Shown in pieces: positions 1 through 7,806 of a stretch of 64,000 nucleotides of DNA. This DNA comes from Caldisphaera lagunensis DSM 15908 (GTDB taxonomy: Archaea > Thermoproteota > Thermoprotei_A > Sulfolobales > Acidilobaceae): contig NC_019791.1 of NCBI RefSeq assembly GCF_000317795.1, positions 124,001 through 188,000 of the forward strand. The letters run 5' to 3'. Position 1 is the first letter of the stretch. The number at the start of each line of letters is the position of its first letter. The notes beneath the pieces are model-generated. The model had not been told where the DNA came from and ran no database searches. It saw only the letters and a list, made by a program, of their open reading frames with translations. The translations under genes and the position numbers were made by a program.

Positions 1-466
1 TTGTTGCTATTATTTCATCTGTTAAACCAACATAATGAATAACAGCTATTGCTCCCAGTCTATGAACTGCTAAACCAAATGCAACAGCCTCTGGAGAGCT
101 TGCCATCAGCATTGATACAGTATCTCCATGCTTTACTCCCATTTCCTTTAAAACATATGCAGCTCTATTGACCTCATAATACAAATCTTGATATGTTACC
201 GATTTTGTATTACCTTTCTCATCTTCCCAATAAAAAATTACCTTATTTGCTTCATTTGGCAAATGCCTATCAACTGCGTTATATGCTAGATTCGATATTC
301 CACCAACAAACCACTTTTCATATGGTGGTGTACCTTCTAGGATTTTAACCGGTTCTTTAAACCATGTAATTAAATTCATTCTATCTCTCCAAAATTTTTC
401 TGGATTTTGTAACCCTTCTTCATTCATCTTTTTAATTTTCTTATAGGAAAACAATTCACCTTCCAT
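1..466 (-). CDS. Acetyl-CoA synthetase-like AMP-forming acyl-CoA synthetase, N-terminal part
   Basis: The visible 155 codons are the N-terminal part of an AMP-forming acyl-CoA synthetase; the rest lies beyond the window edge. The translation has the acetyl-CoA synthetase N-terminal cap (FWRDRMNLITWFKEPVKIL, near residues 25-45), a conserved W-F-x-G-G-x-x-N-L-A-Y-N-A-V-D-R-H stretch near residues 55-75, and the start of the large domain (ALGAIAVIHYVG-like region near 140-150). The start is an ATG at 466 preceded by GGTGAG. The family joins acetate or another short acid to CoA using ATP. The next gene downstream in the window is of the same family, so two short-chain synthetases stand side by side. 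The substrate cannot be told, because the adenylation motifs are not in view. Confidence 0.85.
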   Translation of the reverse strand, partial: MEGELFSYKKIKKMNEEGLQNPEKFWRDRMNLITWFKEPVKILEGTPPYEKWFVGGISNLAYNAVDRHLPNEANKVIFYWEDEKGNTKSVTYQDLYYEVNRAAYVLKEMGVKHGDTVSMLMASSPEAVAFGLAVHRLGAIAVIHYVGLTDEIIAT

Positions 467-578
467 CTATACTCACCTGTACACATTATAGTATTTTGAT
501 TTAGATATTTAAATTTTCCCACATAAATCCTACTATACATTTTGCTAAATGAAATTAAAAAATAAAAAAATTTATAAA

Positions 579-2552
579 TTATTTCATTAATTTCTTTAAT
601 TCAGAAACTGCTCTCTTTATTTCTTCTACAGAATCTGGATTTTCAACTACAGGAGAGATGGTTGCTTTTCCTTCCTTAGCTATATCCCTTATTATCCTTC
701 TCATTATTTTTCCGCTTCTTGTTCTAGGCAAATCTTTAACTTCAATTATTTTTTCAGGCTCAAAGGGTTTACCTAATTTTGTTGAAACCATGTTCTTAAT
801 CTCATTAATTTCTTTATCATTTAACTTCTTCCCTGGCTTTGGTATAGCAAAACATACAATTACTTCTCCTTTAATTGGATCAGGATAGCCTATGCAAGCG
901 CTTTCTGCCACACTATTATGAGCATTAATTATTGTTTCTAATTCTGCAGGTCCAATTCTTTTTCCTGCAACCTTTATTACATCATCAGCCCTACCTAAAA
1001 TATACCAATAACCATCTTCATCTATTAATGCATAATCTCCATGGAACCATACACCTTTAAAAGTATTCCAATATGTTTCTATATACCTTTTAGGATCTTT
1101 CCAAAGACCTCTTGTCATACTTGGTGAAGGCTTAGTTGCGACAAGATAACCAGGCTTATTTCTAACAGGATTACCATAATCATCATATACTTCAACACTC
1201 ATTCCTAAACCAGGACCCCATAACGTTGATGGCTTTAGACTTACAACAACGCTTGGCAATAGGAAACAACCCAATATTTCAGTTCCTCCACTTAAATTAA
1301 TTAATGGCCTTTGTTCTTTTCCCACATCTCTCATTACCCAAAACCAAGTATCTTCATCTATTGGCTCCCCTGTATTTCCAAATGCCCTTAAACTAGACAA
1401 ATCATGTTTTTCAATTCCTTCATTACCCAATGCTTTCAACAATCTAGCTGCAGTTGCTGCAAATCCTAAATGTGTTATTTTAAAATCTTCTATTAATTTC
1501 CATACCTTATCCTTATTCGGGTAATCCAATGCACCTTCTAAAGAAAAGTGTGAGGCTCCCAAGATTTGTGTACCAATAACTTGCCATGGTCCCATCATCC
1601 AACCAATGTCAGTTATCCACCATAAAATATCATTTTCCTTGCTAAAACCAGTTTTTATATCTAGATTAAAGTAATGTTCTTTTGCTGGCTGTAATATTGT
1701 ACCTATTTGACTTATCACTGCACCTTTAGGATTTCCTGTTGTACCGCTTGTAAACATTAATAAAGCAGGATCTTCAGCATCGGTTTCTATCGCTTCAAAT
1801 TCTGGTCTTTTACCATTAATTGCATCATCAAACCATATATCTCTATTATCATTCCATGGTATATTTGATTTTTCAAACCTTCTTGCAACTATTACCTTAA
1901 GACTAACATTAGATCTTTCAACAGCCTCATCTGCACTTTTCTTTAATTCTATTATTTTACCTTTTCTATAATAACCATCAGATGTTATGAGAACCTTTGA
2001 ATTAGCTGCCTTTAATCTTTCTGCAACCGCATCTGGTGCAAAACCACTAAAAATCGGATTTGCTATAGCACCTAATCTAAATGCAGCATACATTGAAATA
2101 ACTGTTTCAGGCATCAAAGGGGCATATATGGAAATCACGTCTCCTTTCTTTACTCCTATTTCTGTTAAATAGTTTGATAATTTGTTCACTTTTTCTAGCA
2201 TTTCTATATAACTTAATTTAACAACTTTTCCATCTTCTCCATACCATATCATAGCAGTTTTATTTCCGAATCCATTTTTTATTATCCTATCTAACGCATT
2301 ATATGATATATTTATTTTACCATTTAAGTACCATTTTGTCCATTCTATTCCCTGGGTTGTATCATAAACTTCATCAAATTTTCTAAACCATTCTAGTCCA
2401 AGCCAATCTGGTAAATTACCCCAAAACCATTTCAAATCATCTTGGCTTTTTTTAACTAAACTATTATAATTTTCAATTTTATTTTTTTCCATAAATTCTG
2501 TAACATTAGCACTATTAATTAAATCCTTTGGAGGGGACCATATATAAACCAT
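579..2552 (-). CDS. Short-chain acyl-CoA synthetase (AMP-forming)
   Basis: 657-residue AMP-forming acyl-CoA synthetase of the acetyl/propionyl-CoA synthetase type. It has an N-terminal cap, the P-loop-like TSGTTGNPKGA motif about 270 residues in, the hinge region before GRADDVIKVAGKRIG, and the C-terminal lysine motif RTRSGKIMRR near residue 615. It should activate a small carboxylic acid through an acyl-adenylate. The frame is open upstream to a GTG at 2579. The ATG at 2552 directly follows GAGGTGGAAAAA, an excellent ribosome-binding site, so I place the start there. In crenarchaea some relatives act on 3-hydroxypropionate or 4-hydroxybutyrate; the sequence alone does not choose. It is divergent from the thiolase-like operon. 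Confidence 0.88.
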   Translation of the reverse strand: MVYIWSPPKDLINSANVTEFMEKNKIENYNSLVKKSQDDLKWFWGNLPDWLGLEWFRKFDEVYDTTQGIEWTKWYLNGKINISYNALDRIIKNGFGNKTAMIWYGEDGKVVKLSYIEMLEKVNKLSNYLTEIGVKKGDVISIYAPLMPETVISMYAAFRLGAIANPIFSGFAPDAVAERLKAANSKVLITSDGYYRKGKIIELKKSADEAVERSNVSLKVIVARRFEKSNIPWNDNRDIWFDDAINGKRPEFEAIETDAEDPALLMFTSGTTGNPKGAVISQIGTILQPAKEHYFNLDIKTGFSKENDILWWITDIGWMMGPWQVIGTQILGASHFSLEGALDYPNKDKVWKLIEDFKITHLGFAATAARLLKALGNEGIEKHDLSSLRAFGNTGEPIDEDTWFWVMRDVGKEQRPLINLSGGTEILGCFLLPSVVVSLKPSTLWGPGLGMSVEVYDDYGNPVRNKPGYLVATKPSPSMTRGLWKDPKRYIETYWNTFKGVWFHGDYALIDEDGYWYILGRADDVIKVAGKRIGPAELETIINAHNSVAESACIGYPDPIKGEVIVCFAIPKPGKKLNDKEINEIKNMVSTKLGKPFEPEKIIEVKDLPRTRSGKIMRRIIRDIAKEGKATISPVVENPDSVEEIKRAVSELKKLMK

Positions 2553-2646
2553 TTTTTCCACCTCTTCTGCAGTGTACACTATTATATATATTAATATACT
2601 CAGAGTATTTATACAAGTAATATCTTAAATATGTATGGGTGTGTAA
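2553..2646. promoter_or_regulatory. Divergent promoter region
   Basis: This short A/T-rich interval separates the acyl-CoA synthetase (minus strand) from the thiolase-like operon (plus strand). TATA-like stretches are visible for both directions: TTTATA near 2608-2613 for the plus strand, and a run of TATATA near 2581-2590 that reads TATATAATA on the minus strand. Opposed initiation from so short a spacer suggests joint control of the two units. No clear operator was seen. Confidence 0.45.
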
Positions 2647-3801
2647 ATGTCCCGTGTAGCTATAGTTGGAGCGGGTTGGTATGGTTTTAAACCAACAACA
2701 ATTGATGTATCATTTCAAGACATGATGTTTGAATCCTCTTCAAGAGCATATGCAAGCGCTAACATAGATCCTAGATATGATATTGATGCATTTGTTGATT
2801 GCCAAGAAGATATGTGGGAAGGTATAGCTATAGCTGATGAATTTGCTCCAGAACCAATAGGAGGAGCATTAAGGCCCACATTCACAGTTGCTGGTGATGG
2901 TTTAGAAGGTATTGCACATGCATATATGCTAATAAAAACTGGTCATTTTAATGTAGTTTCTGTAGAATCTCATGGAAAGCCAAGCGAAATAAAAACTTTG
3001 CAAGATATATATAGATTTGCATTAGATCCATTGCATGTAAGACCTTTAGATACAGGTAATCCATTATTTTATGCAGGTTTAGATGCTGTTGCTTACATGA
3101 AGAGAACTAATACAAAAAGAGAACACTTAGCAATGGTTGCTGTTAAGAATAAAAATAATGGATTAAGAAATGAAAGGGCTTCATTTTCAACAAAGATTGA
3201 TTTAGATAATGTTTTATCATCTAGTTATAGCATTTATCCACTATCTAATTATGAAATTGCTCCATTTAGTGATGCAAGCATTACATTTGTTTTAGCTAGT
3301 GAAGAATATGCTAAAAAGTTTACTGATACCCCTGTTTATATAGAGGGAATAGGCTATTCAACTGAAACAGGTACAGGAGCAACAGAATGGCATGAATGGG
3401 GGAAAATGAGATCTATTAGAGAGGCAGCTTTAATGGCATATAAATTAGCTAACTTAAATGGTAATCCTCAAGTAGACTTTGCAGAAGTTGAAGATAGGTT
3501 TAGCTATATGGAGCTATTATCATTAGAGGAATCATTGATTGTTAAAGAAGGAGAAGCCCATGAATTACTAGAAAATGGGGAATTTAACTTTAATGGTTCA
3601 TTACCAGTAAATCCAAGTGGTGGAAGTCTATCAATGGGAGTTCAATTAGAAGCAACTGGCCTTTCAAGATTATTAGAATCATATCTTCAGCTAACAGGTA
3701 AAGCAGGTTCTCATCAACTCAAAAATGTTAGGAGATCATTGGTTGTTTCTTGGAGGGGTGTTCCTACATATACGAGTATGGTAGCTCTTCTTTCTGTTTG
3801 A
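2647..3801 (+). CDS. Thiolase-like protein without catalytic cysteines (SCP2-thiolase/aldolase type)
   Basis: 384-residue thiolase-fold protein (SCP2/acetyl-CoA acetyltransferase superfamily): VAIVGAG start, the NPSGG motif near residue 318 and a typical C-terminal half. The catalytic residues of a true thiolase are missing. The nucleophilic Cys region reads TVAGDGLEGIAHA, the HD motif reads AEVEDRFSYMEL, the G-H-P His position reads SMGVQ, and the C-terminal Cys region reads SWRGVPTY. The only cysteine is near residue 52. Known Cys-less relatives include Ltp2-type retro-aldolases, which bind DUF35 partners; two DUF35 genes follow here. Ordinary thiolysis is therefore unlikely; an aldolase or structural role is inferred. 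First gene of a four-gene operon. Confidence 0.85.
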   Translation: MSRVAIVGAGWYGFKPTTIDVSFQDMMFESSSRAYASANIDPRYDIDAFVDCQEDMWEGIAIADEFAPEPIGGALRPTFTVAGDGLEGIAHAYMLIKTGHFNVVSVESHGKPSEIKTLQDIYRFALDPLHVRPLDTGNPLFYAGLDAVAYMKRTNTKREHLAMVAVKNKNNGLRNERASFSTKIDLDNVLSSSYSIYPLSNYEIAPFSDASITFVLASEEYAKKFTDTPVYIEGIGYSTETGTGATEWHEWGKMRSIREAALMAYKLANLNGNPQVDFAEVEDRFSYMELLSLEESLIVKEGEAHELLENGEFNFNGSLPVNPSGGSLSMGVQLEATGLSRLLESYLQLTGKAGSHQLKNVRRSLVVSWRGVPTYTSMVALLSV

Positions 3802-3811
3802 GGTGATTTGC

Positions 3812-4990
3812 ATGAGATCGAATATATTCATGAAGGATAGGGTAGCAATTGTAAGTGCTGGATTAACAAAATTTATGAGAAGAGCTCAAGAAACTCCGAG
3901 AGAATTAGCTTGGGAAGCAGCAAAAATGGCCTTAGATTCTGCTGGATTAACATTAAAGGATATAGATTGTGTTGTAATAGGATCTGCCCCTGATACATTT
4001 GATGGTATGCACTTTAAAGGAGAATATTTAGCTGATGGCTCTGGTGCAATAAATAAACCAATGACTAGAGTTTATGTTGGTGGAGGAACAGGAGTTTTTG
4101 TTCCAGAAGCAGCTTATTGGCATATTGCTAGCGGTTTATGCAAAAAAGTATTAGTTGTTGCAGAAGAAAAAATGAGTCCGGCCCATCCACATCCACAATA
4201 TGTTTTCAAATATATTTGGGATCCAATATTAGAAAGACCATTAGGACCTAATTTAATTTGGATATTTGCTATGGAAATGAGAAGATATATGGCAAAATGT
4301 GGTGCTAAGAAAGAAGATATTGCATTAGTTAGTGTTAAAAATAAAAGAAATGCATTAGATCATCCTGCAGCTTTAACTGCAGCAAACATAACTGTTGATG
4401 ATGTGTTGAAGAGTGAAACGTTGGTTTGGCCTGTTAATTTGTTGGATGTTTCCCCAGTTACTGATGGAGCAGCTGCATTAGTTATGACTTCAGAAAATGT
4501 TGCTAGAGAAATTACAGATACCCCAGTATGGGTTGAAGGGGTTGGATTTACTTTAGAAAATCAACATTGGTATAATAGGGAATTAGCATTTCCAAGATAT
4601 TTAAATTATGCAGCAAGAATGGCATATAAAATGGCAGGTATTGAAAGACCATGGAAGGAAATAGATGTTGCCGAGCCTTATGATCCGTTTGATTACAAAG
4701 AATTGCACCATATAGAAGGTTTAATGTTAGCGAGGCCTTGTGAAGCATATAAGTTAGTAAGAGAGGGGTATTTTGATAGGGATGGAGAATTACCTACAAG
4801 TCCTAGCGGAGGATTATTAGGTGTTGGAAATCCAATAGCTGCTGCTGGAACTATGAAGGTTGCAGAACTTTTCTGGCAATTAAGGTATGAAGCTGGAAAA
4901 AGACAAGTAAAGAAACCTGTTCACAAAGCGGTTGCAAATGCATGGGGTGATTTAATGCAGGCTGGAACTGTTATTGTTTTAAGTAATTAG
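3812..4990 (+). CDS. Second thiolase-like protein, also lacking catalytic residues
   Basis: 392-residue paralogue of the preceding gene. The thiolase fold is recognisable (RVAIVSAG start, SPVTDGAAALVM near residue 210, SPSGGLLGVGNP near 330). The nucleophile region reads YVGGGTGVFVPEAA without Cys, the usual HD motif reads AEPYDPFDYKEL with Tyr in the His position, and the usual GHP is GNP. A Tyr in that place recalls Cys-less thiolase-like aldolases, though this is from memory and not from an alignment. A GTG at 3803 is in frame, but the ATG at 3812 follows AGGTGAT at ideal distance, so I start there. It begins 10 bases after its partner ends, so the two are probably co-translated and form a heteromer. 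Confidence 0.83.
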   Translation: MRSNIFMKDRVAIVSAGLTKFMRRAQETPRELAWEAAKMALDSAGLTLKDIDCVVIGSAPDTFDGMHFKGEYLADGSGAINKPMTRVYVGGGTGVFVPEAAYWHIASGLCKKVLVVAEEKMSPAHPHPQYVFKYIWDPILERPLGPNLIWIFAMEMRRYMAKCGAKKEDIALVSVKNKRNALDHPAALTAANITVDDVLKSETLVWPVNLLDVSPVTDGAAALVMTSENVAREITDTPVWVEGVGFTLENQHWYNRELAFPRYLNYAARMAYKMAGIERPWKEIDVAEPYDPFDYKELHHIEGLMLARPCEAYKLVREGYFDRDGELPTSPSGGLLGVGNPIAAAGTMKVAELFWQLRYEAGKRQVKKPVHKAVANAWGDLMQAGTVIVLSN

Positions 4991-5000
4991 GGGTGATCTC

Positions 5001-5531
5001 ATGAGCACAAAGATAAATAAATTACCTGGTATAAAATTAAAAGAAAATGAAATGTATTCTTTAATTGGCTTAGTTGAAGATATGCCAAAAGCTAAATATG
5101 ACTTTGCTGCTGGTACAACAATATCAACATTTTTACATGGACTAAAAGAAGGTAAAATATTGGGAAGAAAATGCCCTAAATGCGGAAGAATTTATGTACC
5201 TCCAAGATCCTATTGCGAATGGTGTCATGTTGCAACAAATGAATGGATTGAGGTACCTCAAACAGGAGAAATCCATACTGCTGTTATAACATATATATCA
5301 ACTAAAAGAGAAAAAATTGAAAAGCCAGAGGTTGTTGGAACAATAAAGCTTGATGTACCTGGATATAGAGAAGGAGAATATGAGTTTGCAGGGCTATTCC
5401 ACAAAATATGCATTGATCCTCAAGATGTAATAAGTGGAAAAGCCATTGGAATGAAAGTTAAGGTAAAATGGAAGCCAAAGGAAGAAAGGACTGGAAGTAT
5501 ATTAGATATTGAATGTTTTGAGCCTTTATGA
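5001..5531 (+). CDS. DUF35 OB-fold protein with complete zinc ribbon
   Basis: 176-residue DUF35 protein: an N-terminal helical part, then a rubredoxin-like zinc ribbon with CPKC and CEWC pairs near residues 56-75, then an OB-fold. DUF35 proteins are partners of thiolase-fold enzymes and hold acyl-CoA substrates between active sites, as in the archaeal thiolase/HMG-CoA synthase complex and in steroid side-chain aldolase complexes. All four zinc cysteines are present. The start ATG follows GGGGTGATCTC and lies 10 bases after the upstream gene, so it belongs to the same operon. It is the likely zinc-bearing scaffold subunit for the two thiolase-like proteins. Confidence 0.88.
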   Translation: MSTKINKLPGIKLKENEMYSLIGLVEDMPKAKYDFAAGTTISTFLHGLKEGKILGRKCPKCGRIYVPPRSYCEWCHVATNEWIEVPQTGEIHTAVITYISTKREKIEKPEVVGTIKLDVPGYREGEYEFAGLFHKICIDPQDVISGKAIGMKVKVKWKPKEERTGSILDIECFEPL

Positions 5532-5541
5532 GGTGAGAAGT

Positions 5542-6000
5542 ATGAGTTATGATAAAAAAGGAAGGTTAGATGATTTAGTTATATTCCCCGGTGAGCAAGA
5601 AGTAGAAAAATACGTATATACCCCAGGAATTCATGGCTATGATTTCGCAAAGGGACTTAAGGAAGGCAAAATATTGGGTATGAAATGCAAAGATGGAAAA
5701 ATATATGTTCCGCCAAAAACATTTTGCCCTGATTTCACTCAAGGAGAAATAATAGAAATAAAAGACGAATGGATTTTGGTTTCATATACAATAGTATATC
5801 AAGACATGTATAGAAATAAATTGGATAATCCTAAAGTTATTGGGGTAATTAAGCCTAAAAATGCTGAGAGCGGATTAATTCACTTACTTAATATACCTTT
5901 GGATAAATTAGATATAGGTATAAAGGTGAAACCAGTATTTAGACCAGAAAATGAGAGAAAAGGAATAATAAATGATATAATGTATTTTGAATTAGCATAA
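5542..6000 (+). CDS. DUF35 OB-fold protein with degenerate zinc ribbon
   Basis: 152-residue paralogue of the previous gene. The ribbon aligns well (GMKCKDGKIYVPPKTFCPDF against GRKCPKCGRIYVPPRSYCEWC), but the second and fourth cysteines are lost and the first loop is one residue shorter, so this copy should not bind zinc in the usual way. The rest of the OB-fold is kept. The frame is open upstream to 5509, but the ATG at 5542 follows GAGGTGAGAAG, so I start there, 10 bases after the stop of the first DUF35 gene. One complete and one degenerate DUF35 beside two thiolase-like proteins suggests an asymmetric four-subunit complex. Confidence 0.83.
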   Translation: MSYDKKGRLDDLVIFPGEQEVEKYVYTPGIHGYDFAKGLKEGKILGMKCKDGKIYVPPKTFCPDFTQGEIIEIKDEWILVSYTIVYQDMYRNKLDNPKVIGVIKPKNAESGLIHLLNIPLDKLDIGIKVKPVFRPENERKGIINDIMYFELA

Positions 6001-6032
6001 TTATTTTTTAAATTATTTTTATTTTTAAATTT
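6001..6032 (+). terminator. T-rich archaeal terminator after the thiolase/DUF35 operon
   Basis: Three T-runs (TTATTTTTTAAATTATTTTTATTTTTAAA in two stretches) follow the stop codon of the last plus-strand gene, before a convergent minus-strand gene. Archaeal RNA polymerase stops at such runs without a hairpin. Assigned by composition only. Confidence 0.4.
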
Positions 6033-6091
6033 ATAAATAAGAGAATAAATTAGAAAATTTTATACATAATTTTGCATAAAAATCAATATAT

Positions 6092-7741
6092 TTATTTAGA
6101 TAAAGCATCTTTATATAAGTTTCTAATTGTTTTCTTATCAAATTTTCCGGTTGAAGATTTTGGTATTTCATTAACAAAAAATATTTTATCAGGTATCTGC
6201 CATTTAGCAAACCTCTTTGATAAATGATCTTTTAATAAATTTTCTAGTTCTTTAAAATCTTTATTTTTGTATTCTTCCCTAAGAACAACTAATGCTATTG
6301 GCCTCTCTTCCCATTTAGGATGTGGAACTCCTACAACAGAAGCCTCTAAAACTGCAGGATGTGCCATTAAGTAGTTTTCTAAATCAATACTAGAGATCCA
6401 TTCTCCTCCACTTTTTATTAAATCTTTTATACGATCTACAATTTTTACATAACCATTAGGATCTATTGTAGCAGCATCGCCAGATTTCCACCAATTATCA
6501 ATGAACTGTTCTTTAGATCTCTCATCATTATAATATTGTTTAGCAACCCAAGGACCTTTAATTAAAAGCTCTCCTATACTTTTTCCATCCCACGGTAACT
6601 CATTGCCAGCTGGGTCAGTTATCTTAACTTCAACTCCAAATACCGGAAGACCTTGTTTTCTTGCATTTTCTATTTGTTCTTCTTCCTTTAATAACTTAAT
6701 CTTTTTCTTTGGTAAATTAGCTGTAACCAAAGGGGTTGTTTCTGTTGCTCCATAAGCATGTGTAATATTAATTCCGAATTCCTTTAATTGAAGCATTAAT
6801 GCTAATGGGGGCTCTGTTGCTCCAGAAACAAATCTTAAATTATTAAACTTAGGTTTAGGATCAAACTTTCTAAGTACTTCAAGCAAGGGAATTAATATTG
6901 CAGGTGCGCCAGCGGCAACGCTTACCTCTTCTTTTAATAAAATGTTTGCTAAGCTTTCTGGCGTATATCTTCCAGGAAAAACTAGCTTAGCTCCCATCAT
7001 TGTTGCTGCAATATGCGCTCCCCATCCATTTGCATGAAATAGAGGGACAATTGCTGCAAAAGTATCATCAGGTTTTATATTCATTACAGTATTTATTGAC
7101 CATCCATGTAAAATTAAACTTCTATGAGAATAATATACTCCCTTTGGTTTTCCAGTTGTTCCTGATGTATAACAAGCTGTTGCAGCAGATTTTTCATCAA
7201 TCTCTTCATAATTTTTCTTTGGAGAAAAACTTTTTATTAAATCTTCATAATTGTATAATTTTCCCTTTATATCTACATCAACTTTTGATGGATCATCGCT
7301 CATTAATATTGAGAACTCTAGTTTATTGTTTTTTATAAGTGGTTTAGCTATATCAGCAAGAGATTCATCGAACAAGAGCGCTTTTGCTTCTGAATGTTTT
7401 AATATATAATCAAGATCATTTAAATGAAGCCTTTGGTTTAATTGTAACATAACAGCCCCTAAACCAGTTATTGAAAAATAAGATTCAAAATATCTGTGAT
7501 CGTTCCATCCAAGAACTGCTATTCTATCGCCAGCTTTTATACCAAGAGATTCTAATGCATTAGAAATTCTTTTTATTCTATCATATACCTCTTTATAGCT
7601 AAGATTATGAATTTTCCCTCCTTGTAAATTTCTATATGAAACAATTTCTGTATCGTAATGAACTTTTGCTGCATAATCCATAATTTTCCACAAATTAAGC
7701 TGATAATCATCATTCATAGTTGAAGGAAATCCCTTTATCAT
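6092..7741 (-). CDS. Medium/long-chain fatty-acid--CoA ligase
   Basis: 549-residue AMP-forming acyl-CoA ligase of the fatty-acid type. It shows the ATP-binding motif YTSGTTGKPKGVYYSHRS about 190 residues in, HAYGATETTP near 330, the hinge/ribose motif DRIKDLIKSGGEWIS near 425 and the C-terminal PKSSTGKFDKK lysine motif near 530. It lacks the acetyl-CoA-synthetase N-terminal cap of the synthetases at 1-2552. It would activate fatty acids for the dehydrogenase and hydratase genes just downstream in the window. An ATG at 7753 is also possible; I prefer 7741 because GGTGG sits five bases before it. Convergent with the thiolase/DUF35 operon. Confidence 0.87.
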   Translation of the reverse strand: MIKGFPSTMNDDYQLNLWKIMDYAAKVHYDTEIVSYRNLQGGKIHNLSYKEVYDRIKRISNALESLGIKAGDRIAVLGWNDHRYFESYFSITGLGAVMLQLNQRLHLNDLDYILKHSEAKALLFDESLADIAKPLIKNNKLEFSILMSDDPSKVDVDIKGKLYNYEDLIKSFSPKKNYEEIDEKSAATACYTSGTTGKPKGVYYSHRSLILHGWSINTVMNIKPDDTFAAIVPLFHANGWGAHIAATMMGAKLVFPGRYTPESLANILLKEEVSVAAGAPAILIPLLEVLRKFDPKPKFNNLRFVSGATEPPLALMLQLKEFGINITHAYGATETTPLVTANLPKKKIKLLKEEEQIENARKQGLPVFGVEVKITDPAGNELPWDGKSIGELLIKGPWVAKQYYNDERSKEQFIDNWWKSGDAATIDPNGYVKIVDRIKDLIKSGGEWISSIDLENYLMAHPAVLEASVVGVPHPKWEERPIALVVLREEYKNKDFKELENLLKDHLSKRFAKWQIPDKIFFVNEIPKSSTGKFDKKTIRNLYKDALSK

Positions 7742-7806
7742 ATATACCACCATTATACCACTTATATTGTATTCAAAAAAGTATAAAAATCTTCGCTAGA
7801 TCCCTA

